Shown in pieces: positions 1 to 7,686 of a stretch of DNA of 45,348 bases (positions are counted from its first letter, which is position 1; each line of letters begins with the position of its first letter). Location: assembly GCA_017454355.1 (NCBI GenBank), contig JAFTDD010000009.1:1-45348 (forward strand), given 5' to 3'. The notes beneath the pieces are model-generated. The model did no database searches. It saw only the letters and a list, made by a program, of their open reading frames with translations, and was not told the DNA's origin. The translations under genes and the position numbers were made by a program. The DNA comes from Muribaculaceae bacterium (GTDB lineage Bacteria; Bacteroidota; Bacteroidia; Bacteroidales; Muribaculaceae).

Positions 1-703
1 AGTATTGCTCCAACTCATCGGCCGTGATGCCGCAAATGCCCTCGTAGGCGGCGTCCATCGTGATGTTGCTGATGTTGTTGATTGAGGAGAAGATGCTCAT
101 CTGCGAGAACTTGGTGATGCCCGTGATGAACACAAAGCGCAGGTGCTCGTACATCGACTTCACCGGTCCGTAGAACTCGTTGAACAGCGAGCGCATAGCG
201 ATTTGCTTCTCCTCGCTATCGATGACGTTAAGCACCGGCGAGTCGTACTCGTCGAAGATTAGTACTACCTTTTGGCCGGTTTTTCGATGAGCCTGCTCGA
301 TAATGTAGCGTAGGCGGTCGCCCAAGCCATCGCTGTCAGGGCAACGGCCATATATGTCCTCATATTCACGCAGCATAGTGCCAACAGTGACGCGCGAGGC
401 ATTAACGTCGTCGTTTTTGGCCTTCGACATGTCAAAGTGCAGCACCGGATAGACAGTCCAATCCTTCTCGAGACTGTCGATGGCCAGACCCTTGAAGAGG
501 TCGCGATGACCGAGGAAGAAATGCTTCAATGTGTTGCACAGCAACGTCTTGCCAAAACGCCGAGGCCGACTGAGGAACACCGTTTCGGCACCATCGTACA
601 CCATGCGGTAGACGTATGCCGTCTTGTCGACATACACCATACCACGATTGCGAACAACCTCAAAGTCTTGTATCCCCACCGGGTATATGCGTCTCTGTTC
701 CAT
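1..703 (-). CDS. AAA-ATPase-like protein, 3' end off window
   Basis: Partial gene; the start is ATG at 703-701 and the C-terminus lies outside the window. The N-terminus (MEQRRIYPVGIQDFEVVRN, then VDKT) and the Walker A segment LSRPRRFGKTLLCNTL are typical of the Bacteroidetes AAA-ATPase-like family (PF09820 type), which usually carries a PD-(D/E)XK nuclease-like C-terminal domain. That domain would be beyond position 1. A Walker B-like stretch VVLIFDEYDSPV is visible about 120 residues in, followed by FITGITKFSQ. Family members are abundant in gut Bacteroidales and their biological role is not established; a defence or mobile-element role is only a guess. The gene is monocistronic as far as visible, divergent from nothing and tail-on to the polyferredoxin gene upstream. 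Confidence 0.85.
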   Translation of the reverse strand, partial: MEQRRIYPVGIQDFEVVRNRGMVYVDKTAYVYRMVYDGAETVFLSRPRRFGKTLLCNTLKHFFLGHRDLFKGLAIDSLEKDWTVYPVLHFDMSKAKNDDVNASRVTVGTMLREYEDIYGRCPDSDGLGDRLRYIIEQAHRKTGQKVVLIFDEYDSPVLNVIDSEEKQIAMRSLFNEFYGPVKSMYEHLRFVFITGITKFSQMSIFSSINNISNITMDAAYEGICGITADELEQY

Positions 704-724
704 AACTCAACTTGTTTATAACCG

Positions 725-732
725 CAAAAGTA
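725..732 (-). promoter_or_regulatory. candidate -7 box of the AAA-ATPase-like gene
   Basis: The minus strand reads TACTTTTG, matching the Bacteroidetes -7 consensus TAnnTTTG, about 20 bp upstream of the ATG at 703. I see no clear -33 element at the expected spacing, so this is a weak call. Confidence 0.4.
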
Positions 733-748
733 ACAGAATTCAATATAG

Positions 749-2260
749 TTATCTGGTGGAATGGCGCTCATGACCCTCGACGTAGATGGCACTGAATGGT
801 CGCGCCGGGCAGACGTACTCGCAGGCGCCGCAGCCGATGCAGCGCGAACGGTCCACTGCCGGCACCATCGGCGACAACTCGTCGTCAGGGTCCAGTTGCA
901 CCATCATGATGGCCTCGCTCGGGCAGTGGCGGGCGCAGTTACCGCAGGCCACGCCGTCGCTGAGCACAACGCAATTCTCCTTAATCCACACCGCGTGTCC
1001 GATGACTGTGCTCACTTTTTCCTCAACACTGATTGGACGGATGGCTCCCGTGGGGCAAACCTCCGAGCAACGGTTACACTCCGGTCGGCAATATCCGCGC
1101 TCATAACTCATTACAGGCTGCATGAGCGACATCAGGTCGCCGCCGGGGCGCAACACGTCGTTAGGACACTGTGCCACACACAGTTGACATGCCGTGCAGT
1201 GGTGTCGCATATTGTCGGCGCCAAGCGACCCGGGCGGAGTGAGCGGCGTGGTGCGGCGTGGCGCTTTCTTGTCCTCAATCATAGCCAGGCCGCCGTCCAC
1301 CTTCTTGCCCGTCTGGGCCAGCGCGGCCTCGGCCATCACAATGGCTCCGCCAACTAGCATCGCCCGGCGAGCCTCCATGAAGGAAGCCTCCCCCATCCCC
1401 CTCCTGAAGGAGGGGGTTTCAGATTCCCACTCCCCCTCCTTCAGGAGGGGGCGGGGAGGGAGAACATTCAACGCCCCGTGGCTGCACGTGCCCAAGCAGT
1501 TGCCGCACACCACACAGCGCGAGTAGTCAATCGTGTGGTTCTTGCTATCGATGCACGACGCCTTGCACGCGCGCTCACACAGGCCACACGAGACGCACTT
1601 GTCGGTATTGATGCGCACCTTGAGCCACGACCAGCGCGAGAGCAGGCCCAGCACTGTGCCCACCGGGCATAGCGTGTTGCAATAGGTGCGGCCGCCGCGC
1701 CATGCCAGCGTGCCCACCAGGGCGAGCATCACCACGGCGATGCCCAATGTCAGGCCGCCGCGCAGCCACACGTCCTTGCTATAAAAGGCAAAACTGTCGT
1801 AGCGCTCTGCAATCGACGCCAACACGTTGTTGCCCCACAGCCATAGCGGCTGTAGCAGATTGGTGGCGATGCGGCCATAGTTGCCGTAAGGGTCGAGCAG
1901 CGCCACCAGCGAGCCAACTCCGGTTGCCACGGCCACAACAAGCACAGCCACCATCAGCCAGCGCAACCACGTCAACGGTCGGCTATAACTATAGCGGTAT
2001 TTCTTCTTTCTCAACGAGGAAATCAAGTCTTGCATGATGCCCAGCGGACAAATCACCGAGCAATAGACACGGCCCAACAGCAGCGTCACTACCGCCAGCA
2101 CGGCCAGCACAACCACGTTCACCGCCAGCGCGGCAGGCAACAATTGCACGCGAGCCATCCAGCCCAGCCACAAGTGGGCCGTGCCGGTGAAATCAAGCAG
2201 CAACAATGTGATGCCCACCATCATCACGGCGGCGAGAACTATCCTTATCTTTCTAATCAT
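749..2260 (-). CDS. NapH/polyferredoxin-like 4Fe-4S membrane protein
   Basis: A 503-residue membrane iron-sulfur protein. The N-terminal half has several hydrophobic segments and two CxxxCP motifs (YCSVICPLG and YCNTLCPVG) typical of NapH/CcoG-like polyferredoxins. A ferredoxin pair follows (CVSCGLCERAC, CVVCGNCLGTC). After a hydrophobic stretch (AMLVGGAIVMAEAALA) come further clusters CTACQLCVAQCP, CNRCSEVCP, CGNCARHCP and CIGCGACEYVCP. It probably relays electrons between a quinone or membrane donor and a cytosolic or periplasmic partner; no partner gene is adjacent. Oddity: residues about 265-291 (PPRPLLKEG to FRRGMGEASF) are encoded by two inverted copies of a GC-rich palindromic repeat that is intergenic elsewhere in this window. 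They form an in-frame insertion between the two ferredoxin blocks. The start ATG at 2260 precedes a good TM segment. Confidence 0.85.
   Translation of the reverse strand: MIRKIRIVLAAVMMVGITLLLLDFTGTAHLWLGWMARVQLLPAALAVNVVVLAVLAVVTLLLGRVYCSVICPLGIMQDLISSLRKKKYRYSYSRPLTWLRWLMVAVLVVAVATGVGSLVALLDPYGNYGRIATNLLQPLWLWGNNVLASIAERYDSFAFYSKDVWLRGGLTLGIAVVMLALVGTLAWRGGRTYCNTLCPVGTVLGLLSRWSWLKVRINTDKCVSCGLCERACKASCIDSKNHTIDYSRCVVCGNCLGTCSHGALNVLPPRPLLKEGEWESETPSFRRGMGEASFMEARRAMLVGGAIVMAEAALAQTGKKVDGGLAMIEDKKAPRRTTPLTPPGSLGADNMRHHCTACQLCVAQCPNDVLRPGGDLMSLMQPVMSYERGYCRPECNRCSEVCPTGAIRPISVEEKVSTVIGHAVWIKENCVVLSDGVACGNCARHCPSEAIMMVQLDPDDELSPMVPAVDRSRCIGCGACEYVCPARPFSAIYVEGHERHSTR
1387..1463. repeat. inverted pair of GC-rich palindromic repeats inside a CDS
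   Basis: Two copies of the unit CCTCCCCC-NN-CCCCCTCCT-N-A-N-GGAGGGGG lie head to head (about 1388-1417 and 1434-1463), separated by about 16 bp. The same unit occurs between genes at 28376-28407 and 38568-38597. Here it is read through in frame, giving the PLLKEG peptide. Confidence 0.85.
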
Positions 2261-2284
2261 ATATGGTTATTCGTTAGTTGAGTG

Positions 2285-2292
2285 CAAATTTA
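2285..2292 (-). promoter_or_regulatory. candidate -7 box of the polyferredoxin gene
   Basis: The minus strand reads TAAATTTG (TAnnTTTG) 25 bp upstream of the ATG at 2260. The -33 element is not obvious. Confidence 0.4.
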
Positions 2293-2314
2293 GTGATTTT
2301 TCGGCGAAAAATAA

Positions 2315-2344
2315 TTGTTATATCAAGAAAAAATGCTATATTTG
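2315..2344 (+). promoter_or_regulatory. Bacteroidetes-type promoter for the YbjN-like pair
   Basis: TTG at 2315-2317, a 19-bp spacer, then TATATTTG at 2337-2344. This matches the TTG/N19/TAnnTTTG consensus. It leaves an A/T-rich leader of about 75 nt before the ATG at 2427. Confidence 0.65.
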
Positions 2345-2426
2345 CACTCTTGATAGTTATCATAACATTCATTCGGTAAATTTCAAATCATCAATATTAA
2401 CCTCAATCTATTTAATTTACACTATT

Positions 2427-2804
2427 ATGACAGCAAAGGAATATGTGATCGAGTATCTCTCCGGCGAGGGATACCGCTACGAGGAGAACCCTAATTCAGG
2501 CAACATCGTATTCAAGTTTGAGGGTGTGAAGTATGTGTTCATCAACAACAGCGGCTCGCAGTTGCTGCAGTTGGTCATCCTCTTCTACGATGTCACCGAG
2601 GACAACCGCTATGCCGTGCTCGAGATTTGCAACAAAATCAATAGCGAGAAGGCGATGGTGAAACTCACCTGTGACGACGACACCGTGTGGTGCAATTGGG
2701 AGGACATCGTGCCCGAGCAGGGCTACAACCTGGGCCGCATCGAGATGGCGCTCAATATGCTCAAGAACGCCTATCAAACGTTTTATGAGGCTATCGGAGA
2801 GTAA
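2427..2804 (+). CDS. YbjN-like small protein, copy 1
   Basis: A 125-residue acidic, soluble protein without signal peptide or TM segment. Its size and pattern (KEYVIEYLSGEGYRYEENP, then a FKFEGVKYVFINN strand pair and an acidic helical C-terminus) resemble the YbjN / type III chaperone-like fold. The family assignment is my recognition of pattern, not a search result. I chose ATG 2427 because the next gene starts with the same residues (MTAKEY) and because it sits well downstream of the promoter at 2315-2344; upstream in-frame codons are untranslated leader. It is followed after 46 bp by a close paralogue, so this is a recent tandem duplication. The function of these small proteins in Bacteroidetes is unknown. 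Confidence 0.8.
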   Translation: MTAKEYVIEYLSGEGYRYEENPNSGNIVFKFEGVKYVFINNSGSQLLQLVILFYDVTEDNRYAVLEICNKINSEKAMVKLTCDDDTVWCNWEDIVPEQGYNLGRIEMALNMLKNAYQTFYEAIGE

Positions 2805-2850
2805 TCACCTCAGCACCAGTGATAACTAATTACCAATTACTCAAAAGACA

Positions 2851-3237
2851 ATGACAGCAAAGGAATATTTGATTGAGTATCTCTCCAGCGAGGGATACCG
2901 CTACGAGGAGAACCCTAATAGCGGCTCGATTGCCTTCAAGTTTGAGGGCGTGCGCTACGTGTTTATCAACAACAGCGGCTCGCAGTTGCTGCAACTCGTC
3001 ATCTTCTTCTACGACGTGAACGAGGACAACCGTATGGCCGTGCTTGAGGCTTGCAACAGGGTGAACAGCGAGAAAGCAATGGTGAAGTTCACCTGCGACG
3101 AGGACTCCATCTGGGCCAACTGGGAGGACATCGTCCCCGAGGAAGGCTACGACCTGAGCCGCATCGAGATGGCCCTCAACATGCTGCGCGGTGCCGTGGG
3201 CAACGTCTTCGATATCCTCAACGGCGACGCCGAGTAA
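2851..3237 (+). CDS. YbjN-like small protein, copy 2
   Basis: A 128-residue tandem paralogue of the preceding gene. The first 100 residues are nearly identical (MTAKEYLIEYLSSEGYRYEE, FVINNSGSQ-like block, WEDIVPEEGYDLSRIEMALN), while the last 20-25 diverge (VGNVFDILNGDAE against YQTFYEAIGE). Both copies keep an intact frame, which argues that both are used. No promoter is visible in the 46-bp gap, so the two are probably cotranscribed. An AT-rich repeat element starts directly behind the stop codon. Confidence 0.8.
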   Translation: MTAKEYLIEYLSSEGYRYEENPNSGSIAFKFEGVRYVFINNSGSQLLQLVIFFYDVNEDNRMAVLEACNRVNSEKAMVKFTCDEDSIWANWEDIVPEEGYDLSRIEMALNMLRGAVGNVFDILNGDAE

Positions 3238-3244
3238 TATTTCT

Positions 3245-3457
3245 CCTTAAGATCCGCAACCTTGAATATGCTCACGAAAATTTACGAAAATTCTTGAAAA
3301 TATTTTTCTCGTAAATTTGCGTAAATTATCGTAAATATTTTATCCACAGAATATTATTACCAATATTAAATTTACGAAAATTTACGAAAATTTACGAGAT
3401 ATAATATTTTTTTCGTGAATTTTCGAGAGAGAAAAATCGAGCCTAGCGGAATTAAGG
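3245..3457. repeat. AT-rich 213-bp element, copy 1
   Basis: The ends form imperfect terminal inverted repeats (CCTTAAGATCCGC left, GCGGAATTAAGG right), flanked on both sides by TTCT. The interior is packed with TTTACGAAAA / CGTAAATTT units in both orientations, and it has TTATCCACA (3340-3348), a perfect DnaA-box sequence. An inverted copy lies at 27113-27328. Confidence 0.8.
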
Positions 3458-3473
3458 TTCTCCTTAAAAGGTT

Positions 3474-3541
3474 GATTGTTGACCGTTGACCGTAAATCGT
3501 CGTTTCGGTCAACGGTCAACAGTCAACAGTCAACGGTCAAC
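3474..3541. repeat. heptamer tandem repeat (GTTGACN / NGTCAAC)
   Basis: Short GTTGACC units on the left and five or so GGTCAAC/AGTCAAC units on the right face each other across about 15 bp, so the block is also an inverted repeat. Its right edge supplies the TGA stop of the symporter gene (3539-3537). Confidence 0.85.
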
Positions 3542-4892
3542 CTTTCAGTAATCGCTTGACGCGTGGCGACAGCAGTAGCAATGTCGTCATCGTGCAAACT
3601 GCCATCAGGAAGAACGCCAGGTCCATCAGCGCGACCATCGTCGCCAGCGGAATCATCGCTCCCACCACGAGCATGATGATGTAGTAGATGTTGTAGTAGC
3701 GCACCTTGCCGGGACCGAAGAGGTAGTTGGTGCACTTCTGGCCATAGTAGGAATAAGAGAACATCGTTGAGAAGGCAAAGAAAAAGACGATGGCCATCAG
3801 CAGGTAGTGCCCTATGCCCGGCAGCAGTGTCTCGTAACTGCCCATCGCCACCCAAAGGCCCTTGACATCCTCAACGCCAACATAGTTGCCGGCCAGCAGA
3901 ATGGGGATGGCCGTGAGCGTACACACGATGCCGCTGTCAATCATCGGGCCGAGCATGGCCACGTAGCCCTCACGCAGCGGGTCGGTGTTGCGGCTGGCGC
4001 CGTGCATCATTGACGCCGTGCCGATGCCGGCCTCGTTGACAAACGCCGCGCGGCGCGCGCCAATCACGGCGATACCGGCCAGCGCGCCAAATCCGGCCTC
4101 CCAGTTGAACGCCTCACGGAAGATGCTCGCCAGCACCGTCGGCAGCCGGTCGGCATATATCACCGTGACCGAGGCTACCAGCACAAAGTAGAGCGCCACC
4201 ATCACCGGCACAATGCGAGTGGCCCACTGCGCGATGCGCCGTATGCCACCCAAAATCACTGCCCCGACAACCACGGCAATCACAATTCCCATGCCCATGC
4301 GCAGCCACACGGTGTTCTCAATCCCGGCCGGTGTGGTAAACACCGTCGTCACGGCCTCAACCAGTTGGTTGACCTGCATCAGGCACAACGTGCCCACCAG
4401 GCCGAAGCACGCAAAAGCCACCGCCATCGGCCGCCACTTGCGCCCCAACCCTTTCTCAATCATATACATCGGTCCACCCTGCGGCTCGCCGTCCTTATCC
4501 TCACCCTTATACATCACGGCCAGCGCGCCCTCAAAGAATTTGGTGGACATACCCACCAGCGCACTCACCCACATCCAGAAGATTACGCCGGGGCCTCCGA
4601 TGGTCAGAGCGATGGCCACGCCGGCGATGTTGCCCATACCCACTGTGGCGGCAATCGCGCTGAGCAACGCTTGCAGCGAACTGATCTGCCCCGTGGGCTT
4701 GCCCTCTTGAGCCGCCTGCTTTGAGCCAAGCGCGCGCAGCGCCGTCGGCAACCGCCGCAGCGACACCGCCCCACTATAGAAAAACAGAAACAATCCGCCG
4801 CCAATCAGCAGCAAAAACTCCGGATAGTTGCACACCGCGTCGCTCGCGGCTATAATCCAATTACTCGCTGCGCTCGTTATAGCATGTAGCAT
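3537..4892 (-). CDS. AGCS-family alanine/glycine:cation symporter
   Basis: About 451 residues with many hydrophobic segments. The family signature is visible in GGPMYMIEKGLG and NEAGIGTASMMHGAS, which aligns with the conserved NEAGxGSA region of sodium:alanine symporters (AlsT/DagA/AgcS). It would import small neutral amino acids with Na+ across the inner membrane. The start is uncertain: Met codons at 4913 and 4892 both lie in an octamer repeat array, giving the odd N-terminus MLHATYYMLHAITSAAS. I prefer 4892 because it leaves about 23 residues before the conserved YPEFLLLIGGG segment, the usual family length. The stop codon lies in a heptamer array, so repeats form both ends of the gene. 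Confidence 0.88.
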   Translation of the reverse strand: MLHAITSAASNWIIAASDAVCNYPEFLLLIGGGLFLFFYSGAVSLRRLPTALRALGSKQAAQEGKPTGQISSLQALLSAIAATVGMGNIAGVAIALTIGGPGVIFWMWVSALVGMSTKFFEGALAVMYKGEDKDGEPQGGPMYMIEKGLGRKWRPMAVAFACFGLVGTLCLMQVNQLVEAVTTVFTTPAGIENTVWLRMGMGIVIAVVVGAVILGGIRRIAQWATRIVPVMVALYFVLVASVTVIYADRLPTVLASIFREAFNWEAGFGALAGIAVIGARRAAFVNEAGIGTASMMHGASRNTDPLREGYVAMLGPMIDSGIVCTLTAIPILLAGNYVGVEDVKGLWVAMGSYETLLPGIGHYLLMAIVFFFAFSTMFSYSYYGQKCTNYLFGPGKVRYYNIYYIIMLVVGAMIPLATMVALMDLAFFLMAVCTMTTLLLLSPRVKRLLKG

Positions 4893-4920
4893 GTAGTATG
4901 TAGCGTGTAGCATATGTAGA
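4880..4920. repeat. octamer tandem array (GTAGCATG type)
   Basis: Five imperfect units of GTAGCATG on the plus strand. The minus strand reads CATGCTAC, which is open in all frames and provides the start codons and first residues of the symporter. Related arrays lie at 5330-5389, 42060-42110 and 42797-42829. Confidence 0.85.
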
Positions 4921-5286
4921 TTATAAATCGGATGATAAACGTTTATATAATGAGGTAAGCATTTTACTTATTTCATCTATTAGATGAATAACCGAATAAG
5001 ACAAATCGGCATCGATATATTTTAGTCGTTCACAAATCTCAACTTGCGTTGACAACTCAAATAAAGAGCCTCTTGCGACTGAAAGGAAATTCATATATTC
5101 CTTGTCGGATTGTCTTCCATAGCCCTCTGCTATATTTGAAGGGATGGAAATCACGGCTCGTCGCATCTGGTCTGCAAGAGCAAATCGTTCTTCTATTGGC
5201 AGTGTTTTTGCTAAAGCGTAAATTCTTACAGTCAAATCCATGCTTTTCTGCCACACTTGTAATCTTCTAAACTCGCTTGATCTCAT
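4921..5286 (-). CDS. four-helix-bundle protein (23S rRNA IVS / TIGR02436 type)
   Basis: 121 residues. The pattern FRRLQVWQKSMDLTVRIY, the central QMRRAVISIPSNIAEGYGR and the E-rich C-terminal helices are diagnostic for the four-helix-bundle family first seen in intervening sequences of 23S rRNA genes and related to the Avd accessory protein of diversity-generating retroelements. No rRNA or retroelement is nearby, so this is a stand-alone copy; such copies have no established function. The gene is clearly more A/T-rich than its neighbours and is flanked by two octamer arrays in opposite orientation (4880-4920 and 5330-5389), suggesting acquisition or mobilisation as a unit. The ATG at 5286 has no good Shine-Dalgarno site. 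Confidence 0.9.
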   Translation of the reverse strand: MRSSEFRRLQVWQKSMDLTVRIYALAKTLPIEERFALADQMRRAVISIPSNIAEGYGRQSDKEYMNFLSVARGSLFELSTQVEICERLKYIDADLSYSVIHLIDEISKMLTSLYKRLSSDL

Positions 5287-5329
5287 ATGCGATATTAATT
5301 CTTGTTGAAATAAATAATTAAAATGAAAA

Positions 5330-5389
5330 CTACCTGCTACGTGCTACCTGCTACCTGCTACGTGCTACCTGCTACGTGCTACCTGCTAT
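5330..5389. repeat. octamer tandem array (GCTACCTG/GCTACGTG)
   Basis: About seven units alternate GCTACCTG and GCTACGTG. On the minus strand each unit contains TAG, and since the period is 8 every frame meets a stop within 24 bp. The stop and last residues (NSR) of the neighbouring lipoprotein gene are made from it. Confidence 0.9.
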
Positions 5390-7490
5390 TGTGGTAGTCT
5401 TGGTAGCGGTTGCCGCTATAGGTGCCGCGGCCAAAGGCGTTGCTGTTAAACTCGTCGTCCTCCTCTTCGGTTGGCTTTGTCTCTTTGGGTTTCAGCAACT
5501 TGCTCTTGGTTTCAGGCTTGTTTTTGCGTATCTGTTCCGGCTTCTGCAGGTCAACAGCCGTGGCGTAGATGTCCCACGGCTGGCTCACGTCCCAGTTGCG
5601 GCGAACCTTGATGCGTTGTGGCAGGTAGAAAACGTCCTCAGGCTGAAGGTGTTGGGCGTAGTTGCCCGTGTCCCAACGGCCGTTGCCGTTGCGGTCATGC
5701 ACCAAGCGCACGTAGTAGGTCTCGGGTGTCACATATCGGAATACGGCCGCGCCACTGCCAACAATCGTCGTGGCGCGCACGATGCGTTCGCTGCCGTCAA
5801 GCAACTGCACAATGGCACTGTCGCCGGCACCTAGGCCGCTCACGTCGATGCGCAGCGACCCGTACTCGCTCTCGTCCTTCACCTTGAATTCGCGTCGCAT
5901 CTTGTTGCTCGCCGTGCCGTAGGCGCTCGTCACGGCAAGGCTGTCGAGCACCAGAGCGTAGGTGCTGTCGGGCTGTAACGTCACGGGCAGCAGCAGCCCC
6001 ATGCAGTCGCCATCATAGCGCGGCACGAGTGGCGGCACGTCCTCCAAGGCCACCCACACGCTGTCCGGCATGCGTTGCCTGAGCAGGTGCACCGCGCTTT
6101 GGTCAATTCGCGCGATGGGTTCGTCGACCTTCAAGCGCAGGCTGTCGGTAATCTCGATTTTGTTGCCCGAGTTGCCGTCGGCATCAAGTTTGAGGTGCCG
6201 CACAACGGTCACCGTGTCGCGAGCCAAATCCTTCAGGTCCAGTTCGTCGTCCTCGGTGAGCGACCCCTGGGCCTGCTTTTCGAGCAACTGAGCCAGGCGC
6301 TTGGCGCGCTGCTCGCGCTGCTTGCGCTCCTGCTCGAGTTGCTTGAGTTCGGCGCGGCTCTGCTTGAACACAAAGTGGACGGTGTCGGTGGTCGCGACCA
6401 TACTGTCGCCCACCGTCTTGGGGTAACTGATGGCCAGCGTGAGGCTATCGGCGGCGATGAGTGTGGTGTCCGTGAGCCAAAGGATGGTCGAGTCCGACGC
6501 CTCTTTCACATATCTCTCGGGCACCATCCACTGCCGCTGGGCGGGCTGCGGACGCAGTGCCACCACGTGCGGCATGCTGTCCTGCGGCGCGGCCATCACC
6601 AACTGCAGGCGGCGCCGGTCAAGCCGGGCGGTGGTCTTGAGGTAACTGGCGCGGTAGCCCTCGTTGAACATCGGCAGCAACAGGTCGTCGGGCAGCAGCA
6701 GCGTGTGCTCGACCTCGACGACGGTGTCCACCTTGTGGTCAAAGGTAAAGATGGTGTCCATCGAGGTGAAGCGGCGTGTGGACGGCTCAATCACCGTGTC
6801 GAGCCACGCCACGTCCTCCGAGCGCGCCATGCGGTAGTCGCCGTCCATATCATTGAGGGCAAACACCCGGTAACGCCCGGGTTTGAGGCCGCGAATGGTG
6901 AAGCGGCCGCGGTCGTCAGTGCGCGCGATGCGCTCCAGAGGCAGTCGCGTGAACGCCGTGTCGCTCAGGTTGCTGTGAACGCCCACGAGCACATACTGCA
7001 TCGGCTCCAAGTCGCGTGCCCGCATCACGATGCCGCTCATGCCCAGCGTGTCGAGTGTAGCGCCGGTCGAGAACATATAGTGCAACTTTTCCATGCGATT
7101 GCCCTCGTTGTTGTCGGCCACCGCGTCCGAGAGGTCGATGACGTAGGTCGTCTCGGGCAGCAGCGTGTCGCGCAGTTCCACTTCCACGCGGCGGCCGTTG
7201 ACGGCGATGCGCGGCATGTTGAGTTGCGTGGGGCTCACTGTCACGCGCTTCTGCTGGTCAACGAGTTGCACCAGTTCGTCAAAAGTGAGCGTCACCTTGC
7301 CCGATGTCACGCCCGTGGCGCCGGGTGCCGGACGCGCCCCCACAAAGTGTGGCGGCATGTAGTCGCGCGGCCCGCCCTCGGGGCTGCCGATGCTCGCGCA
7401 GGCGTGCAGCAACGCCACCACCATGATGGCCGCTAACGGCCATAACCACGTGTATATATTGGTCTTGTCTCGCATGGGTCTTCTCTTCAT
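5379..7490 (-). CDS. Ig-like (Big_5) domain lipoprotein
   Basis: 703 residues. An N-terminal hydrophobic segment ends in a lipobox (LLHAC, Cys about 31), followed by ASIGSPEGGPRD, the usual start of the Bacteroidetes 'Ig-like domain-containing' lipoproteins with an SbsA-type Big_5 domain (PGATGVTSGKVTLTFDELVQ). The middle has beta-rich segments, a carboxypeptidase-regulatory-like stretch (GRFTIRGLKPGRYRVFALND) and a Q/E/K-rich helix near residues 380-410. It is probably anchored in the outer membrane, facing the periplasm or surface; the exact role is unknown although the family is widely conserved. Start 7490 is used, with an alternative Met five residues in. The C-terminus ends inside an octamer repeat array, so the last residues may be recently altered. 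Confidence 0.85.
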   Translation of the reverse strand: MKRRPMRDKTNIYTWLWPLAAIMVVALLHACASIGSPEGGPRDYMPPHFVGARPAPGATGVTSGKVTLTFDELVQLVDQQKRVTVSPTQLNMPRIAVNGRRVEVELRDTLLPETTYVIDLSDAVADNNEGNRMEKLHYMFSTGATLDTLGMSGIVMRARDLEPMQYVLVGVHSNLSDTAFTRLPLERIARTDDRGRFTIRGLKPGRYRVFALNDMDGDYRMARSEDVAWLDTVIEPSTRRFTSMDTIFTFDHKVDTVVEVEHTLLLPDDLLLPMFNEGYRASYLKTTARLDRRRLQLVMAAPQDSMPHVVALRPQPAQRQWMVPERYVKEASDSTILWLTDTTLIAADSLTLAISYPKTVGDSMVATTDTVHFVFKQSRAELKQLEQERKQREQRAKRLAQLLEKQAQGSLTEDDELDLKDLARDTVTVVRHLKLDADGNSGNKIEITDSLRLKVDEPIARIDQSAVHLLRQRMPDSVWVALEDVPPLVPRYDGDCMGLLLPVTLQPDSTYALVLDSLAVTSAYGTASNKMRREFKVKDESEYGSLRIDVSGLGAGDSAIVQLLDGSERIVRATTIVGSGAAVFRYVTPETYYVRLVHDRNGNGRWDTGNYAQHLQPEDVFYLPQRIKVRRNWDVSQPWDIYATAVDLQKPEQIRKNKPETKSKLLKPKETKPTEEEDDEFNSNAFGRGTYSGNRYQDYHNSR

Positions 7491-7612
7491 CTAAGTAATT
7501 TAAACCGGGTTGCCGAAATCGGCTTGCCGATGTTATCGCTGATGAAACGCGTCAGGTTTCTTAGCAACGGCACATTGCGAATCTGCCCGCGTTCCGTAGG
7601 TGTCGGCGCAAA
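7487..7612 (-). pseudogene. remnant of a DUF4143-type AAA ATPase
   Basis: The translation IRNVPLLRNLTRFISDNIG followed by KPIS resembles the segment of Bacteroidetes DUF4143 ATPases just after the ATPase core. Nothing of the Walker A region or the C-terminal domain is present, so this is an internal fragment. It stops at 7487, overlapping the start of the downstream lipoprotein gene. A large perfect inverted repeat lies directly upstream. Confidence 0.5.
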
Positions 7613-7620
7613 GATAGCAT

Positions 7621-7686
7621 TTTTTGTGGAGTATAGGAAATAAAAACCGCTTTTTCTGCGATTTAATTTCCTATACTCCACAAAAA
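7621..7686. repeat. perfect 21-bp inverted repeat
   Basis: The arms at 7621-7641 and 7666-7686 (core GTGGAGTATAGGAAAT) are perfectly complementary and separated by 24 bp. The block lies between the ATPase remnant and the terminator of the dockerin-protein gene. It may be the end of a degraded element or the old control region of the ATPase gene. Confidence 0.8.

Noticed and set aside
2181-2426. Longer start for the first YbjN-like gene
   Set aside because: The extension includes the promoter and the start of the divergent gene; the tandem copy begins at the equivalent MTAKEY.
3245-3457. Chromosomal or plasmid replication origin
   Set aside because: A DnaA-box and AT-rich iterons suggest it, but the element is repeated at 27113 and no dnaA, rep or par gene is adjacent.
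4921-5286. Diversity-generating retroelement accessory gene (avd)
   Set aside because: The four-helix-bundle fold is shared, but no reverse transcriptase, template or variable repeat is nearby.
4880-5389. CRISPR array
   Set aside because: Units are 7-10 bp without unique spacers, and no cas gene is present; these are simple tandem repeats. The same applies to the arrays at 3474, 34303 and 42060.
6075-7436. A 453-residue plus-strand open frame
   Set aside because: It is antisense to the Ig-like lipoprotein gene, with shadow-type composition.
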